Positions 36,388 through 45,337 of a DNA stretch of 64,000 nucleotides are shown one piece after another. Below the pieces are notes generated by a model. That model worked only from the letters and a program-made list of their open reading frames with translations, was not told the DNA's origin and searched no databases. The position numbers were made by a program, and so were the translations under genes. This stretch comes from Fusibacter sp. A1 (GTDB lineage Bacteria; Bacillota; Clostridia; Peptostreptococcales; Acidaminobacteraceae). The stretch is taken from positions 124,001-188,000 of the forward strand of contig NZ_QQWI01000001.1 of NCBI RefSeq assembly GCF_004125825.1. The letters run 5' to 3'. Numbering within the stretch: position 1 is the stretch's first letter; each line of letters starts with the position of its first letter.

Positions 36388-37011
36388 TTATCGATTGTCC
36401 ATACTCATCATCAGAAAACCTGAAAAGCTGGCGTTGTTGGGTGCGAGTGATGAATGGACGTATGTTTTCATCTCGTTGATGACTTTCCTGTAGGTTTTAA
36501 AAAACTCATAGTTGGGCTTTGGCGTATATTTCAAACCCTGTAGCTCAAAATAGTCGATGACGTTCTTCACAGTCGTCGGTTTAAAGAGAAGGTCTCGTTC
36601 GGGATAATAGTAACAGCTGAAAACCGTCATGATGGTCCACTTTGCCATTTTATATGGCGCAAGCACCTCTAGCATCAAGTTGAATCCCTCTTCTTCATTT
36701 TCATGCAGCAGTTCTTCAAGCCCGATCGCAAGTCTTTGCTTTTCTTCTTTTGTCATACTTCTCACTGCATCTCTGAACTTTGGTTTTTCAAATAACGAAA
36801 CCATCGAGGACTTGTTTACCATTGCGATCATATCCTCGATTACTGTGTCGACGTCTTCAAAAGCACCGATATGAAAATGCTGATGTGCGAATTCAATAAG
36901 CTTGTCCATCCTGTGCTTTTTACCGATTGCGATCATTTCGGGTGAATCAAATCCGTCCGGATAGCGCATAAAGAACTGTTCCTCAGCTTGAGAAAGCTTT
37001 TGAGCATTCAT
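36388..37011 (-). CDS. Protein of unknown function
   Basis: 207 residues, no signal peptide or membrane segment, mostly helical and charged. GGGAGG precedes the ATG. Features include FMRYPDGFDSPEMIAIGKKH at the N terminus (20 residues) and a CYYYPERDLLFKPTTVKN segment. It resembles conserved cytosolic hypothetical proteins of Firmicutes, but no name or function is offered. It is monocistronic, with its own terminator. Confidence 0.75.
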   Translation of the reverse strand: MNAQKLSQAEEQFFMRYPDGFDSPEMIAIGKKHRMDKLIEFAHQHFHIGAFEDVDTVIEDMIAMVNKSSMVSLFEKPKFRDAVRSMTKEEKQRLAIGLEELLHENEEEGFNLMLEVLAPYKMAKWTIMTVFSCYYYPERDLLFKPTTVKNVIDYFELQGLKYTPKPNYEFFKTYRKVINEMKTYVHSSLAPNNASFSGFLMMSMDNR

Positions 37012-37134
37012 GTTATCCTCCCATGATGAGCTTTAAGTGTTTGTTTAGCCTTATTTATTTTTATACACAAGACCTCAATCTTTTAAACATTCTAAAATAA
37101 ATAAGTCGGTCAACCTCATAGGGCACTCTTTCCT

Positions 37135-39426
37135 TTATTTTTGATTAAGTGCGTTCCACAGGGACTCACTGGTGATCGGCAGAGAGCGTATCCGTACACC
37201 CGTCGCATTGAAAATCGCGTTTGCAATGGCTGCAGGCGGTGTGTCGATTCCTATTTCGCCTACCGATTTTGCACCGTAGGGTCCACTTGGCTCATAGCTT
37301 TCTTCAAAGCTGACATGCATCGGCCCGACGTCCATCCTGGTCGGAACCTTGTAACGCATGAAGGAGTTGTTGAAGACGCTTCCGTTTTCAAGGTAGTTCA
37401 CTTCTTCATATAGGGTCATGCCGATTCCCTGAAGCAGGGCTCCTTCGACTTGAATGCGCGCAAGATTCGGATTGATCGGCGTACCGCAATCTACGGCGCC
37501 ATGGTATTCAAGCACCTTTATTCTGCCTGTTCGTTTGTCGACCTCCACTTCGCAGGCTCCCACCATATAAGGCGGTGGCGACTTTGTTCCCACGTAGGAT
37601 CCGTGGGCGACCAACTGTTCCTGCTGCTGGGAATAATAGAGTGTTGTCGCGAATTCCTTAAGGGAGATGACCGTATCTGCAGCTGTGATGTTCTCTCCAT
37701 CAAACTGGGCATCCGTGACCTTAAAGAATCGATTCGCCTTTTCAACGATCGCTTCTCTCATTCTTTCAGCGGCAATCCTCACACTATGTCCTGATATATA
37801 AGTCGTGCTCGAGGCGTAAGCTCCAGTATCAAAAGGAGTAAGATCGGTATCGGACGAGTAGACGATGATCTTATCATCAGGCACACCAAGGGTTTCAGCA
37901 GCGATTTGCGAAAGTATGGTGTCAGATCCCGTTCCAAGATCGGTGGCACCTATGAGCAGGTTGAAGAATCCGTCATCGTTGAGCTTAAGGATGGCAGAAG
38001 CCATATCGATGTAGGGAATACCCGACCCCTGCATCGCAAGCGCCAGCCCCACTCCCCTTACGGTATGTTCATCCACCTGGGTTCTGGGGTATTTCTTTTG
38101 CCAGTCCAGGGTAGTTAGCACGCTGTCGAGGCACTCTTCCAGCTTGCATGATTCGACAGTCATGGCAGTACCTTCTGTGCCCTCGCCCATTACTTCGAAT
38201 ATTTTTGAGGTCTCCCCTTCATGGATCATGTTTTTTCTTCTTAGTTCAATCGGATCAAGCTTAAGTTTATCGGCCAGCTCGTCCATGATGGATTCAAGTG
38301 CGAAATTGCCCTGGATTGCTCCGTAGCCCCTAAATGCACCAGCTGGTGTCAGATTGGTGTAAACCACATCACCTCTGAACCCGACAGCGTCCACATGGTT
38401 ATAGAGCGGGAGGGTCTTCGAGCCTGCCACCATGAGTACCGTGAGCGCATGCTCTCCATAGGCTCCCGTGTTGGACAGGATGTCGACGTCGATCGCCTTT
38501 AGCGTACCGTCGTTCATGGCGCCAAGGGTGATATCGATGCGCATCTGGTGTCTTGTATAGGACGCGGTGAAGACTTCTTTTCTTGTATAGATAAGCTTGG
38601 CTGGGCGCTTGGTCATCTGCGTGACAAGCGCTACAAAAAACTCACCGTGAATCGCCTGTTTGCCTCCGTAACCTCCACCGATTCTGGGTTTTATCACACG
38701 AATCGTCGACAAGGGGATATTCAAGTTCTTGGCCAGTATCCTCCGTACGTGAAAAGGAGTCTGTGTCGCTGAGATGATGGTGAGCCTGTCCTGAAAATCG
38801 TAGTAGGCGACAGCGCTGTGGGGCTCTGTCATGGCATGTGCCTGAGCCTGTGTGAAATAGCGCTCTTTAATGACCACATCGCACGAATCGAGGGTTTGGC
38901 CCATATCACCGATTTTCATTTCGTACTGTGCCGCAAGATTTCTTTTGGCATCATGACCAATCGGAAACATGCTGGACGTCTCATCATTTGCGTGGATCAG
39001 CACCTTGTGGTCCATCGCTTCTTCAAAGTCGATAATGGCTGGTAGCACTTCATAGCTGACTTTGATCTTTGACATCGCAAGGTCCACTACTTTTTCAGTG
39101 GCACCTGCGATGACTGCCACCGCGTCTCCGATATACCTGACGGTCTTGTTTAAGATTCTTGCATCGTATGGCGAAGGTTCCGGGAACCCTTGTCCAGCTC
39201 TTGAAAACACGTGATCCGGTACATTCTCATGGGTCAGAACACATTTTATTTCAGGGATCGCAAGCGCCGAACTCACATCTATCGATGTGATTTTTGCATG
39301 GGCATGTGGTGATCTTAAGACCTTGACGATTAGCGCATCCCTTGGCGCCAAGTCGTCCGTGTAGGCTGGTTTTCCAAGCACAAGCCCCATGCCGTCCACT
39401 TTGGGAATCGAGGTTTTGATGCTCAT
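37135..39426 (-). CDS. Molybdenum hydroxylase, molybdopterin-binding subunit (set 1)
   Basis: 763-residue catalytic subunit of the xanthine dehydrogenase family. It has the N-terminal aldehyde-oxidase a/b hammerhead domain (LRSPHAHAKI), then the Mo-cofactor domains with GGGYGGK near 250, AFRGYG near 370 and the catalytic Glu in GAKSVGE near 730. It would hydroxylate a purine or other N-heterocycle using water as oxygen donor. Its start overlaps the FeS-subunit stop (ATGA). Last gene of the fourteen-gene operon, with FeS and FAD subunits just upstream. Exact substrate (hypoxanthine, xanthine, another purine or a non-purine heterocycle) cannot be read from the sequence. Confidence 0.93.
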   Translation of the reverse strand: MSIKTSIPKVDGMGLVLGKPAYTDDLAPRDALIVKVLRSPHAHAKITSIDVSSALAIPEIKCVLTHENVPDHVFSRAGQGFPEPSPYDARILNKTVRYIGDAVAVIAGATEKVVDLAMSKIKVSYEVLPAIIDFEEAMDHKVLIHANDETSSMFPIGHDAKRNLAAQYEMKIGDMGQTLDSCDVVIKERYFTQAQAHAMTEPHSAVAYYDFQDRLTIISATQTPFHVRRILAKNLNIPLSTIRVIKPRIGGGYGGKQAIHGEFFVALVTQMTKRPAKLIYTRKEVFTASYTRHQMRIDITLGAMNDGTLKAIDVDILSNTGAYGEHALTVLMVAGSKTLPLYNHVDAVGFRGDVVYTNLTPAGAFRGYGAIQGNFALESIMDELADKLKLDPIELRRKNMIHEGETSKIFEVMGEGTEGTAMTVESCKLEECLDSVLTTLDWQKKYPRTQVDEHTVRGVGLALAMQGSGIPYIDMASAILKLNDDGFFNLLIGATDLGTGSDTILSQIAAETLGVPDDKIIVYSSDTDLTPFDTGAYASSTTYISGHSVRIAAERMREAIVEKANRFFKVTDAQFDGENITAADTVISLKEFATTLYYSQQQEQLVAHGSYVGTKSPPPYMVGACEVEVDKRTGRIKVLEYHGAVDCGTPINPNLARIQVEGALLQGIGMTLYEEVNYLENGSVFNNSFMRYKVPTRMDVGPMHVSFEESYEPSGPYGAKSVGEIGIDTPPAAIANAIFNATGVRIRSLPITSESLWNALNQK

Positions 39427-39878
39427 CGGTTGTTCACCTCCAAGTAGTTGGCAAGTGCGCGGTGCTGGCCTTCATATCCGGAGCACCTACACATGTTACC
39501 GGCCAGATAGTGTTTGACTTGCTCCATCGTAGGATGTTCAATCTCTTTGAATAAGGCGATCAGACTCATCATATGTCCTGGAGAGCAAAAACCACACTGC
39601 TCGACTCCTTCGGCTGTTATGTAGTTGGCTATTTCACGTACTTGTTCCTGCACTCCCTCAATTGTAGTGATCAACTTATGGTTGGCCCTGACTGTGAGGA
39701 ATCCGCAAGAAGGAACCAGTTTGCCGTCGACAAGAATTTGGCATACTCCGCAGCTTGTGCTGTCGCACCCGCGTTTTACGCTCTTATAGCCTAGTTTTCT
39801 AAGTGTATCGAGTAAGATTTCGTCCGGAGTCGCCGAAAAGGAAAACCGGTCGCCATTGATGATTAAGGTCACTTCCAT
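39423..39878 (-). CDS. Molybdenum hydroxylase, 2Fe-2S subunit (set 1)
   Basis: 151 residues, the typical length. The ferredoxin-like cluster uses CDSTSCGVC plus a later Cys (VPSCG), and the helical cluster uses QCGFCSPGHMM and GNMCRCSGY. All eight ligand cysteines are present. It carries electrons from the Mo site to the FAD subunit. It overlaps the FAD gene by ten bases and the Mo gene by four. Confidence 0.95.
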   Translation of the reverse strand: MEVTLIINGDRFSFSATPDEILLDTLRKLGYKSVKRGCDSTSCGVCQILVDGKLVPSCGFLTVRANHKLITTIEGVQEQVREIANYITAEGVEQCGFCSPGHMMSLIALFKEIEHPTMEQVKHYLAGNMCRCSGYEGQHRALANYLEVNNR

Positions 39879-40609
39879 CTACTTACCTCCTTAAGCGCAT
39901 CTTCTAATAGCGATTTGGCAAGCGCATGCCTGTAAACACCGCCAGCTCTCTGATCCGACCCAAATCTGAAGTGCTCCAAAATGAGATCGACAGAAGGTAA
40001 GTCGACACAGACGAGTGAAGCTGCCCTGTAGGGGGTGGCACCGAAAGCTATCGTATAGTAATATTCTTTGGCAATCGAGCAGTTGACCAGTGAAAAATCC
40101 GTATAGACAGGCTTAAATGCGCTAAACACGCTTTTCACCTTTAAGGGAATACCCACACTCAACAGGATGTCTGCTTCCTCTAGCCCGTGACTGATAAAGT
40201 CCTCGATCCTGATGTCGCCTTTTCGATGAAACCTAAGCACCGCTCCAAGCGCCAGTAGGGCTGTGAGGATATCTGAGAAGGGATACCTTCCCATGACACT
40301 GCCGCCTATCGTAGCCATATTTCTTACGGCGACACCTGCAATCTGCATCGTACTTTGCCGTAGCGCACGTGGGATATCCTTATTGTTTTCGATCTCATGC
40401 AAGGTCACCATCGCTCCTATGGTTATTTCATTTTCGCTTAGGATAATCTTGTTTAGACCCAGATCCTGCAGATCGATCGCAAGTGGGAGGCTTCTGTGCT
40501 GTAGTCTTAGGAACACACCCCCGGCGATCAAGGTCGAGTTTTTTTGACTGATCAGCAGCTCGTATGCGGCAGCAACGTCAATCGGTTTGACATACTCTTT
40601 GATTTTCAC
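39869..40609 (-). CDS. Molybdenum hydroxylase, FAD-binding subunit (set 1)
   Basis: 246 residues of the CoxM/XdhB type, slightly short. The first FAD motif reads AGGVFLRL where family members usually have AGGTDL, while ATIGGSVMGRYPFSDILTALLA retains the second flavin motif. The substitution in the first motif may alter FAD binding. GTG start at 40609 with AGGAGGTTAAT upstream, straight after the PLP-enzyme stop. Confidence 0.88.
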   Translation of the reverse strand: MKIKEYVKPIDVAAAYELLISQKNSTLIAGGVFLRLQHRSLPLAIDLQDLGLNKIILSENEITIGAMVTLHEIENNKDIPRALRQSTMQIAGVAVRNMATIGGSVMGRYPFSDILTALLALGAVLRFHRKGDIRIEDFISHGLEEADILLSVGIPLKVKSVFSAFKPVYTDFSLVNCSIAKEYYYTIAFGATPYRAASLVCVDLPSVDLILEHFRFGSDQRAGGVYRHALAKSLLEDALKEVSRWK

Positions 40610-40610
40610 A

Positions 40611-41756
40611 TTAACCTCCTATTGCAGAAATGTCTTTAAGGCCGTTGCCGGTGACAAGGATCACTACCTTATTATGCGGTTTGATCTTACCTGACCTTAG
40701 CATATTCTTTAGGCCAGCAAGCGGCGTGGCACCCGCCGGTTCTGCAAAAACACCGGTCATGGATGCAAGATCCCTGATCGCTTCGACGATTTCCTCGTCA
40801 TGGACAGAGATCATGTCTCCGCCGTTCCTATTAAGAAACTGACAGGCCTTGATGACATCGCGCGGATACCCTACACTGATGCTGTCTGCGATGGTATCCA
40901 CTACCTCTCTTATCGGTGTATAGGGTTTGCCTTTTTGGAATACATGCTTCAGTGTCGACGCCCCCTCAGCTTGCACTCCGATGACAGTAGGAACCTTATC
41001 GACAAGTCCTAGAATCTTGAATTCTTCAAATCCCTTGATGATCGCGCTGATCACAGTTCCATCACCTACGCTTACCAATACATAGTCAGGGACCTGATAA
41101 TCAAGTTGTACGAGAATTTCATACGCTGCGGTCTTTTTACCCTCAAGCAAATAAGGATTGACCGCTGAATTTCTGCAGTACCAGTGTTTGCTGAACCCAA
41201 GCGTCATGGACTGGTCAAAGGCATCGTCATAGGTTCCGCTGATCCTGTTGATCTTGACACCTGCGACCTTCAGCTGGGCGAGTTTTCCCGCGGGCATTTT
41301 TTCAGGTACGAAGATGACGGTTTTCAGCGGACTGCTTGCGCTGATAAGTGCAAGCGATGAGGCGGCGTTTCCTGTTGAAGCGCAAAATATCGTCTCATAT
41401 CCTTCTTCCACAGCAAGGTTCACTGCAATGAGACTCGCCCTGTCCTTCAAGGATGCCGAAAGGTTCATCCCATCGTTTTTGACATAAAGCTTGTCCATAC
41501 CGAGTAAGTTGTCGAACTCGAGTAAGGGCGTTCCACCGACGGCATCAGCAACAGAAGAATAGTTTTTAACAGGAAGAAGCATCTCAAACTGGTACATGGG
41601 TGCGGTTTTTGAAAAGGATGCCAGCATGGGCCTTATCTTGTCGTAATCGTACTTCACTACGAGGGTTCCGAAAATCGAACCGCAATTGTCGCAAAAATAG
41701 CGGTTCTTCTCTTTTTTGTAGGTTCTACTGCAGCTTACACAGGTTAGATGGATCAC
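40611..41756 (-). CDS. Threonine-synthase-like PLP enzyme
   Basis: 382 residues, fold-type II PLP enzyme. N-terminal zinc-ribbon-like CVSC...CDNC, PLP-lysine in NLSASLKDRA, phosphate-cup STGNAASSLA and a C-terminal VTGNGLKD. It resembles threonine synthase, but the operon contains no other threonine gene, so a catabolic ammonia-lyase or beta-replacement role on an intermediate amino acid (for example diaminopropionate or a serine derivative) is more plausible. The start is GTG 41756, which overlaps the stop of the PreA-like gene (GTGA) and has GAGGGGG ahead; a longer frame to 41810 would overlap too far. Confidence 0.85.
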   Translation of the reverse strand: MIHLTCVSCSRTYKKEKNRYFCDNCGSIFGTLVVKYDYDKIRPMLASFSKTAPMYQFEMLLPVKNYSSVADAVGGTPLLEFDNLLGMDKLYVKNDGMNLSASLKDRASLIAVNLAVEEGYETIFCASTGNAASSLALISASSPLKTVIFVPEKMPAGKLAQLKVAGVKINRISGTYDDAFDQSMTLGFSKHWYCRNSAVNPYLLEGKKTAAYEILVQLDYQVPDYVLVSVGDGTVISAIIKGFEEFKILGLVDKVPTVIGVQAEGASTLKHVFQKGKPYTPIREVVDTIADSISVGYPRDVIKACQFLNRNGGDMISVHDEEIVEAIRDLASMTGVFAEPAGATPLAGLKNMLRSGKIKPHNKVVILVTGNGLKDISAIGG

Positions 41757-42820
41757 GTGAGCACCCCCTCGATGGCATTTGCCATACATCTGGATTCGCA
41801 CAGACCGCACCTGATGCAGCGCGACTGATTGAAGACTGGACGTTCGGCCGCTTCATAGGCCATAAATGGACATACCCTGACGCATACCTGGCAGCCGATG
41901 CACCTGTCTGTGATTTCCGGATAACCTCCTCGACCTTTCACGCTAAAGTCAAGTCCGGTGTTTCTAAGATCTTCCACCGACTCGATAGCGTTTTCAACCA
42001 TCACATCGTCCATTGCTTCCACAATGGAACTATAGCTTGCCCTGCCGTTTATCAGCGCCGTCGATAGCATCTGCACAAGATCAGCTCCTGCAAGGATCAT
42101 TTCGAGCACATCGGTGGCTGTTTCTATTCCTCCGCATCCGATAATCGGAACATCAGGAAAGTTCTTTCTGAGTCTTGCGATCCTTTGAAGGGCGAACGGC
42201 TTGATGGCAGGACCCGAAATCCACGAATGGCCGTCCTCGTTTCCTATGAGGAGGGACCTGTTTTTTAAGTCGATCACAGCGCCTGGTCCAAAGGAGTTCA
42301 GGGCAACGATTCCGCTCGCACCGGCCTTCATGACGGTTTCGACAAAATGGATGTCATCCACCACATGCGGGCTCATTTTGATCAGTACGGGCTTATCGGT
42401 GAGACCTGTGACATGCCTTACCATGGATTCAAGCGAAGCCTTGTTGTAGTGCGTGCTGATCTCGAAAAAGTCCGCGAACCCTTCTAGTTTAGGAATGACG
42501 ATTTCGAGCTGTTCCTTCGTGTAGCCCACACTGATTCCCAGCGGCTTCGTCTTTTGACTGACTAGCGTCGGGAGCACACCGATCCAGTAGTTCAGATCGT
42601 GTTCGCTCCATAGCTCGGTGTTGTACACCATATGTTTGGTCGCCACAATGCACGGCTTTTTAACTTGAGCGCCTTCGACAGAAATCGTTTTTGTGACCAG
42701 ACCGCCTAGCAGAAGCTCGTTTAGGCTAAGTAAGTTTTCGAGCCCTTCGCATAAAGGGCCGGATGCCGGTAAGAGCGGATTGTCGAATGCCAGTCCGAAG
42801 AGATTCACTTTTTTATTCAT
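41753..42820 (-). CDS. PreA-like dihydropyrimidine/dihydroorotate dehydrogenase-type flavoprotein with two 4Fe-4S clusters
   Basis: 355 residues: an FMN-binding TIM barrel (start FGLAFDNPLLPASGP; IIGCGGIETATDVLEMILAGA phosphate site) and a C-terminal bacterial ferredoxin domain with CIGCQVCVRVCP and CIRCGLCESRC. This is the PreA layout, without an adjacent PreT. The N-x-S-C-P segment typical of PreA/DHODH reads ISTHYN here, so the substrate is probably not uracil or dihydroorotate. It could feed or withdraw electrons for reduction of a ring intermediate. It overlaps the SsnA-like gene by eight bases. Confidence 0.88.
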   Translation of the reverse strand: MNKKVNLFGLAFDNPLLPASGPLCEGLENLLSLNELLLGGLVTKTISVEGAQVKKPCIVATKHMVYNTELWSEHDLNYWIGVLPTLVSQKTKPLGISVGYTKEQLEIVIPKLEGFADFFEISTHYNKASLESMVRHVTGLTDKPVLIKMSPHVVDDIHFVETVMKAGASGIVALNSFGPGAVIDLKNRSLLIGNEDGHSWISGPAIKPFALQRIARLRKNFPDVPIIGCGGIETATDVLEMILAGADLVQMLSTALINGRASYSSIVEAMDDVMVENAIESVEDLRNTGLDFSVKGRGGYPEITDRCIGCQVCVRVCPFMAYEAAERPVFNQSRCIRCGLCESRCMANAIEGVLT

Positions 42821-44072
42821 GTTCAGCCTCTATTCTTTGCCACAGGTTCCCCACTATTGTTTTAGGGATCTTTTGCTCCCTTACAAGCTTGTGATGGTCG
42901 ACTAAAAGATTGCCTCCATTCCACATCTTGATGATACTTAAGTCATCGTAAATTCCATAAAAGACATGCGAAAAGACATTTTCATCGGTAACGGGACTGG
43001 ATGCGCTGTAATCCAACAAGACCGCATCAAATCGATATCCCTTGTCGAACTTGCCTAGCTTGAGCCCTGTGATTGTTTCATAGTATCGGTAGCTGTTTCT
43101 GATTTCATCTTTAAGTTTTTTGAGCGTCATCGCCTGAGCGCTAGGTCCGCCTTTTGCCTTTTCGCTGTAGTACAGCTCCTGCCAGCTTTTTGCCACATCG
43201 GCGCCCAGCCCGTCCGTACCGACGACGACTGGAACCCCATACCTATTCAGCAGCTCATAGTCGACTGTTCCCACACCGTTGTTCTGATTGCTTCTGACAT
43301 TGGCAACGACCGTGCATCCGCTTTCCTTTATGATCTTGGCATCTAGTTCTGTGATATGCACACAGTGTGCGAGCAAGCTATCTTTCACAAGCAGCCCATT
43401 CATTCTAAGCCGTTCAACCGGTGATAGCGCAAAGGCTGTCTGGTCTTCAAGGCTCTCTGCGATATGGCAGTGGATAGGCGCGGATGCGATACTCTCCACT
43501 ATTTTTTTTAGGGTGCTGTCACCAAGTGTCATCGAGGCATGCAGTCCTAAAAACCCGCCGTACTTCGAAAGATGCATGCGGTTCTCTTCAATTGCGTGGC
43601 CTGTATCAAATCTATCACTCACTTCAAAACAAGTGGAACCGTGCAGCCCCATATCCTTTATGGCTTTCTCCACAGCCTTTGTAGACCCTAGGATCTCACC
43701 GCTTGCATGGTGGTCCATGACACCTACGACGCCCTTTAGCAGCAGCTCCTGGCCATGCGCTACCGCCGACCAGTACACATCCTCCAGGGTCAGATTCCGG
43801 TCGAGTCTCCACCAGACCTTTTGGAGCATCTCCCTAAAGCTCTTGGCATCGCTTTTAAAGTCAAATCCTCTTGCAAAGGAGGAATACATATGGGTGTGGA
43901 AGTTGATGAAACCAGGTAGAAGAAAACTTCCTTCACCGTCAATGCAGTTCTTGCAGGACTCAAAATCCTCCATCCTACCCACATCGACAATTTCTCCATG
44001 GTCAAAAATGAGGTAGCCGTGATCGATATAGGTCTCATAATCGTATAGCCTAATATTCGTCAGTGCGATCAT
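42813..44072 (-). CDS. ssnA: SsnA-like amidohydrolase/aminohydrolase
   Basis: 419 residues of the amidohydrolase superfamily. Metal ligands are visible: FHTHM (HxH), the LHAS and HCHIAES histidines, AHCVHITE, and Asp in GTDGLGAD. The ARGFDFKSD and WWRLDRNLT segments match SsnA of the purine/selenium-linked clusters. Probable role: deamination of a purine (guanine-like) or of an opened-ring product. ATG 44072 has AAGGAGTGATTT upstream and lies inside the hydantoinase gene's last 23 bases, so the pair is coupled. Confidence 0.88.
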   Translation of the reverse strand: MIALTNIRLYDYETYIDHGYLIFDHGEIVDVGRMEDFESCKNCIDGEGSFLLPGFINFHTHMYSSFARGFDFKSDAKSFREMLQKVWWRLDRNLTLEDVYWSAVAHGQELLLKGVVGVMDHHASGEILGSTKAVEKAIKDMGLHGSTCFEVSDRFDTGHAIEENRMHLSKYGGFLGLHASMTLGDSTLKKIVESIASAPIHCHIAESLEDQTAFALSPVERLRMNGLLVKDSLLAHCVHITELDAKIIKESGCTVVANVRSNQNNGVGTVDYELLNRYGVPVVVGTDGLGADVAKSWQELYYSEKAKGGPSAQAMTLKKLKDEIRNSYRYYETITGLKLGKFDKGYRFDAVLLDYSASSPVTDENVFSHVFYGIYDDLSIIKMWNGGNLLVDHHKLVREQKIPKTIVGNLWQRIEAEHE

Positions 44073-45336
44073 TAAAATCACTCCTTACAAATTGTCCTTT
44101 GTTTTCAAACACGCGCCCGTCATCCATGACGACTTTGCCGCTGACCATGGTGCGGATCACAGCTCCCTTTAGCACCATGTCCTGATAGACCGAGTAGTCA
44201 CTTGCCCCCATATGGGCTGAAACCACCGTGTGCTTTAGGGGATCAAAAAGGAACAAGTCGGCCCTATGGCCTTCTTTGATTTCTCCTTTGTCCTTTAGTC
44301 CGAAAACCGCCGCTACATTTTTGCTCATCTTGTCGATGATGCCTATTCCGAACTTGTTGTACATCAACAAGAAGCTATAGCTGATGCTGCCGATCCCCTT
44401 TGGAACCTTCGCCGCATCGCCGTACTTAAGCTTTTCTTCTTTTTTGAAGGGGCAGTGGTCGGTGCCGATCGTCGTCAAGAGGCTTATCCGCTTATTTAGC
44501 TTATCGCGTTCCTCTCTAGACCTAAGCGGCGGAGCAAGCAGGTAGAGCGCCCCCTGCTCCTCTTTAAAGCTCTCCTTTGACAGGTAAAAGTAATGCGGGC
44601 AGCTTTCTATCACGACATGCTTCATATTAGAAAGCAACTCCACACCGCTACCGCTTGAGACATGCACCACATAAAGCACGCCCCTTCTTTTTAGTGCAAG
44701 CAGGTCCTTAAGGGCGCTAAGTTCGGAGGTCAGCGGCCTGCTGTTCTCGAAGGTCGATATTTCCTTGTACCTGGCGTCCACCAGCTCATCGTCCTCCGCA
44801 TGCACCATGGTGACAATCTCTTCACCTAGTAGGGCCTCTAACACTTCTTTAGGAACTTTACGGTCGGATTCGGAGTAGGTCGTAAACACCTTGATGCTTG
44901 AAAGACCGCTACGCTTCACTTGTCTTACCAGTTCTTTCACGTCACCTCTAAAGTTGCCGAGGGTCGCATGAAAACCGTAGTCGATGATCGACGCCTGCGC
45001 CTTTTCCATTCTGCTTTTAAGGGCATTGGCGTATTTCATCTCGCTTTCAATCGGATCCAGAAAATCGAGGATCGTCGTCACACCGCCAAAAGCGGCGGCG
45101 ACAGATCCCTGATAAAAGTCGTCACAGCTTGTCACATGACCGAGGTTCAGTTCCATATGCACATGCGGGTCGATGATCCCTGGCAAGATGAACAGGCCTG
45201 AGCAGTCCACCACGTCCTTAGAAGGATGCTCTTCAAGACCTATCAGGCGAATCACTCCATCTTTAATGAATACGTTGCTTTTAAAAAGCCCGCCGCCTGC
45301 ATACACCTCTCCCCCTATAAGTGCCGTATCGTACAT
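44050..45336 (-). CDS. hyuA: Dihydropyrimidinase/hydantoinase-type cyclic amidohydrolase
   Basis: 428 residues. HxH metal site in DPHVHMEL, carboxylated-lysine position in SIKVFTTY, further ligands in MVHAEDDE and YVVHVSS, and catalytic Asp in IGTDHCPF: all ligands of a binuclear zinc D-hydantoinase are present. It opens cyclic amide rings (hydantoin, dihydropyrimidine or the imidazolone ring of a degraded purine). It starts 2 bp after the PLP enzyme's stop. Confidence 0.92.
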   Translation of the reverse strand: MYDTALIGGEVYAGGGLFKSNVFIKDGVIRLIGLEEHPSKDVVDCSGLFILPGIIDPHVHMELNLGHVTSCDDFYQGSVAAAFGGVTTILDFLDPIESEMKYANALKSRMEKAQASIIDYGFHATLGNFRGDVKELVRQVKRSGLSSIKVFTTYSESDRKVPKEVLEALLGEEIVTMVHAEDDELVDARYKEISTFENSRPLTSELSALKDLLALKRRGVLYVVHVSSGSGVELLSNMKHVVIESCPHYFYLSKESFKEEQGALYLLAPPLRSREERDKLNKRISLLTTIGTDHCPFKKEEKLKYGDAAKVPKGIGSISYSFLLMYNKFGIGIIDKMSKNVAAVFGLKDKGEIKEGHRADLFLFDPLKHTVVSAHMGASDYSVYQDMVLKGAVIRTMVSGKVVMDDGRVFENKGQFVRSDFNDRTDEY

Positions 45337-45337
45337 A

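Noticed and set aside
37135-39426. Selenium-dependent molybdenum hydroxylase claim
   Set aside because: YgeY/SsnA neighbours hint at it, but no selenium genes or selenocysteine sites are visible here, so it was not claimed.
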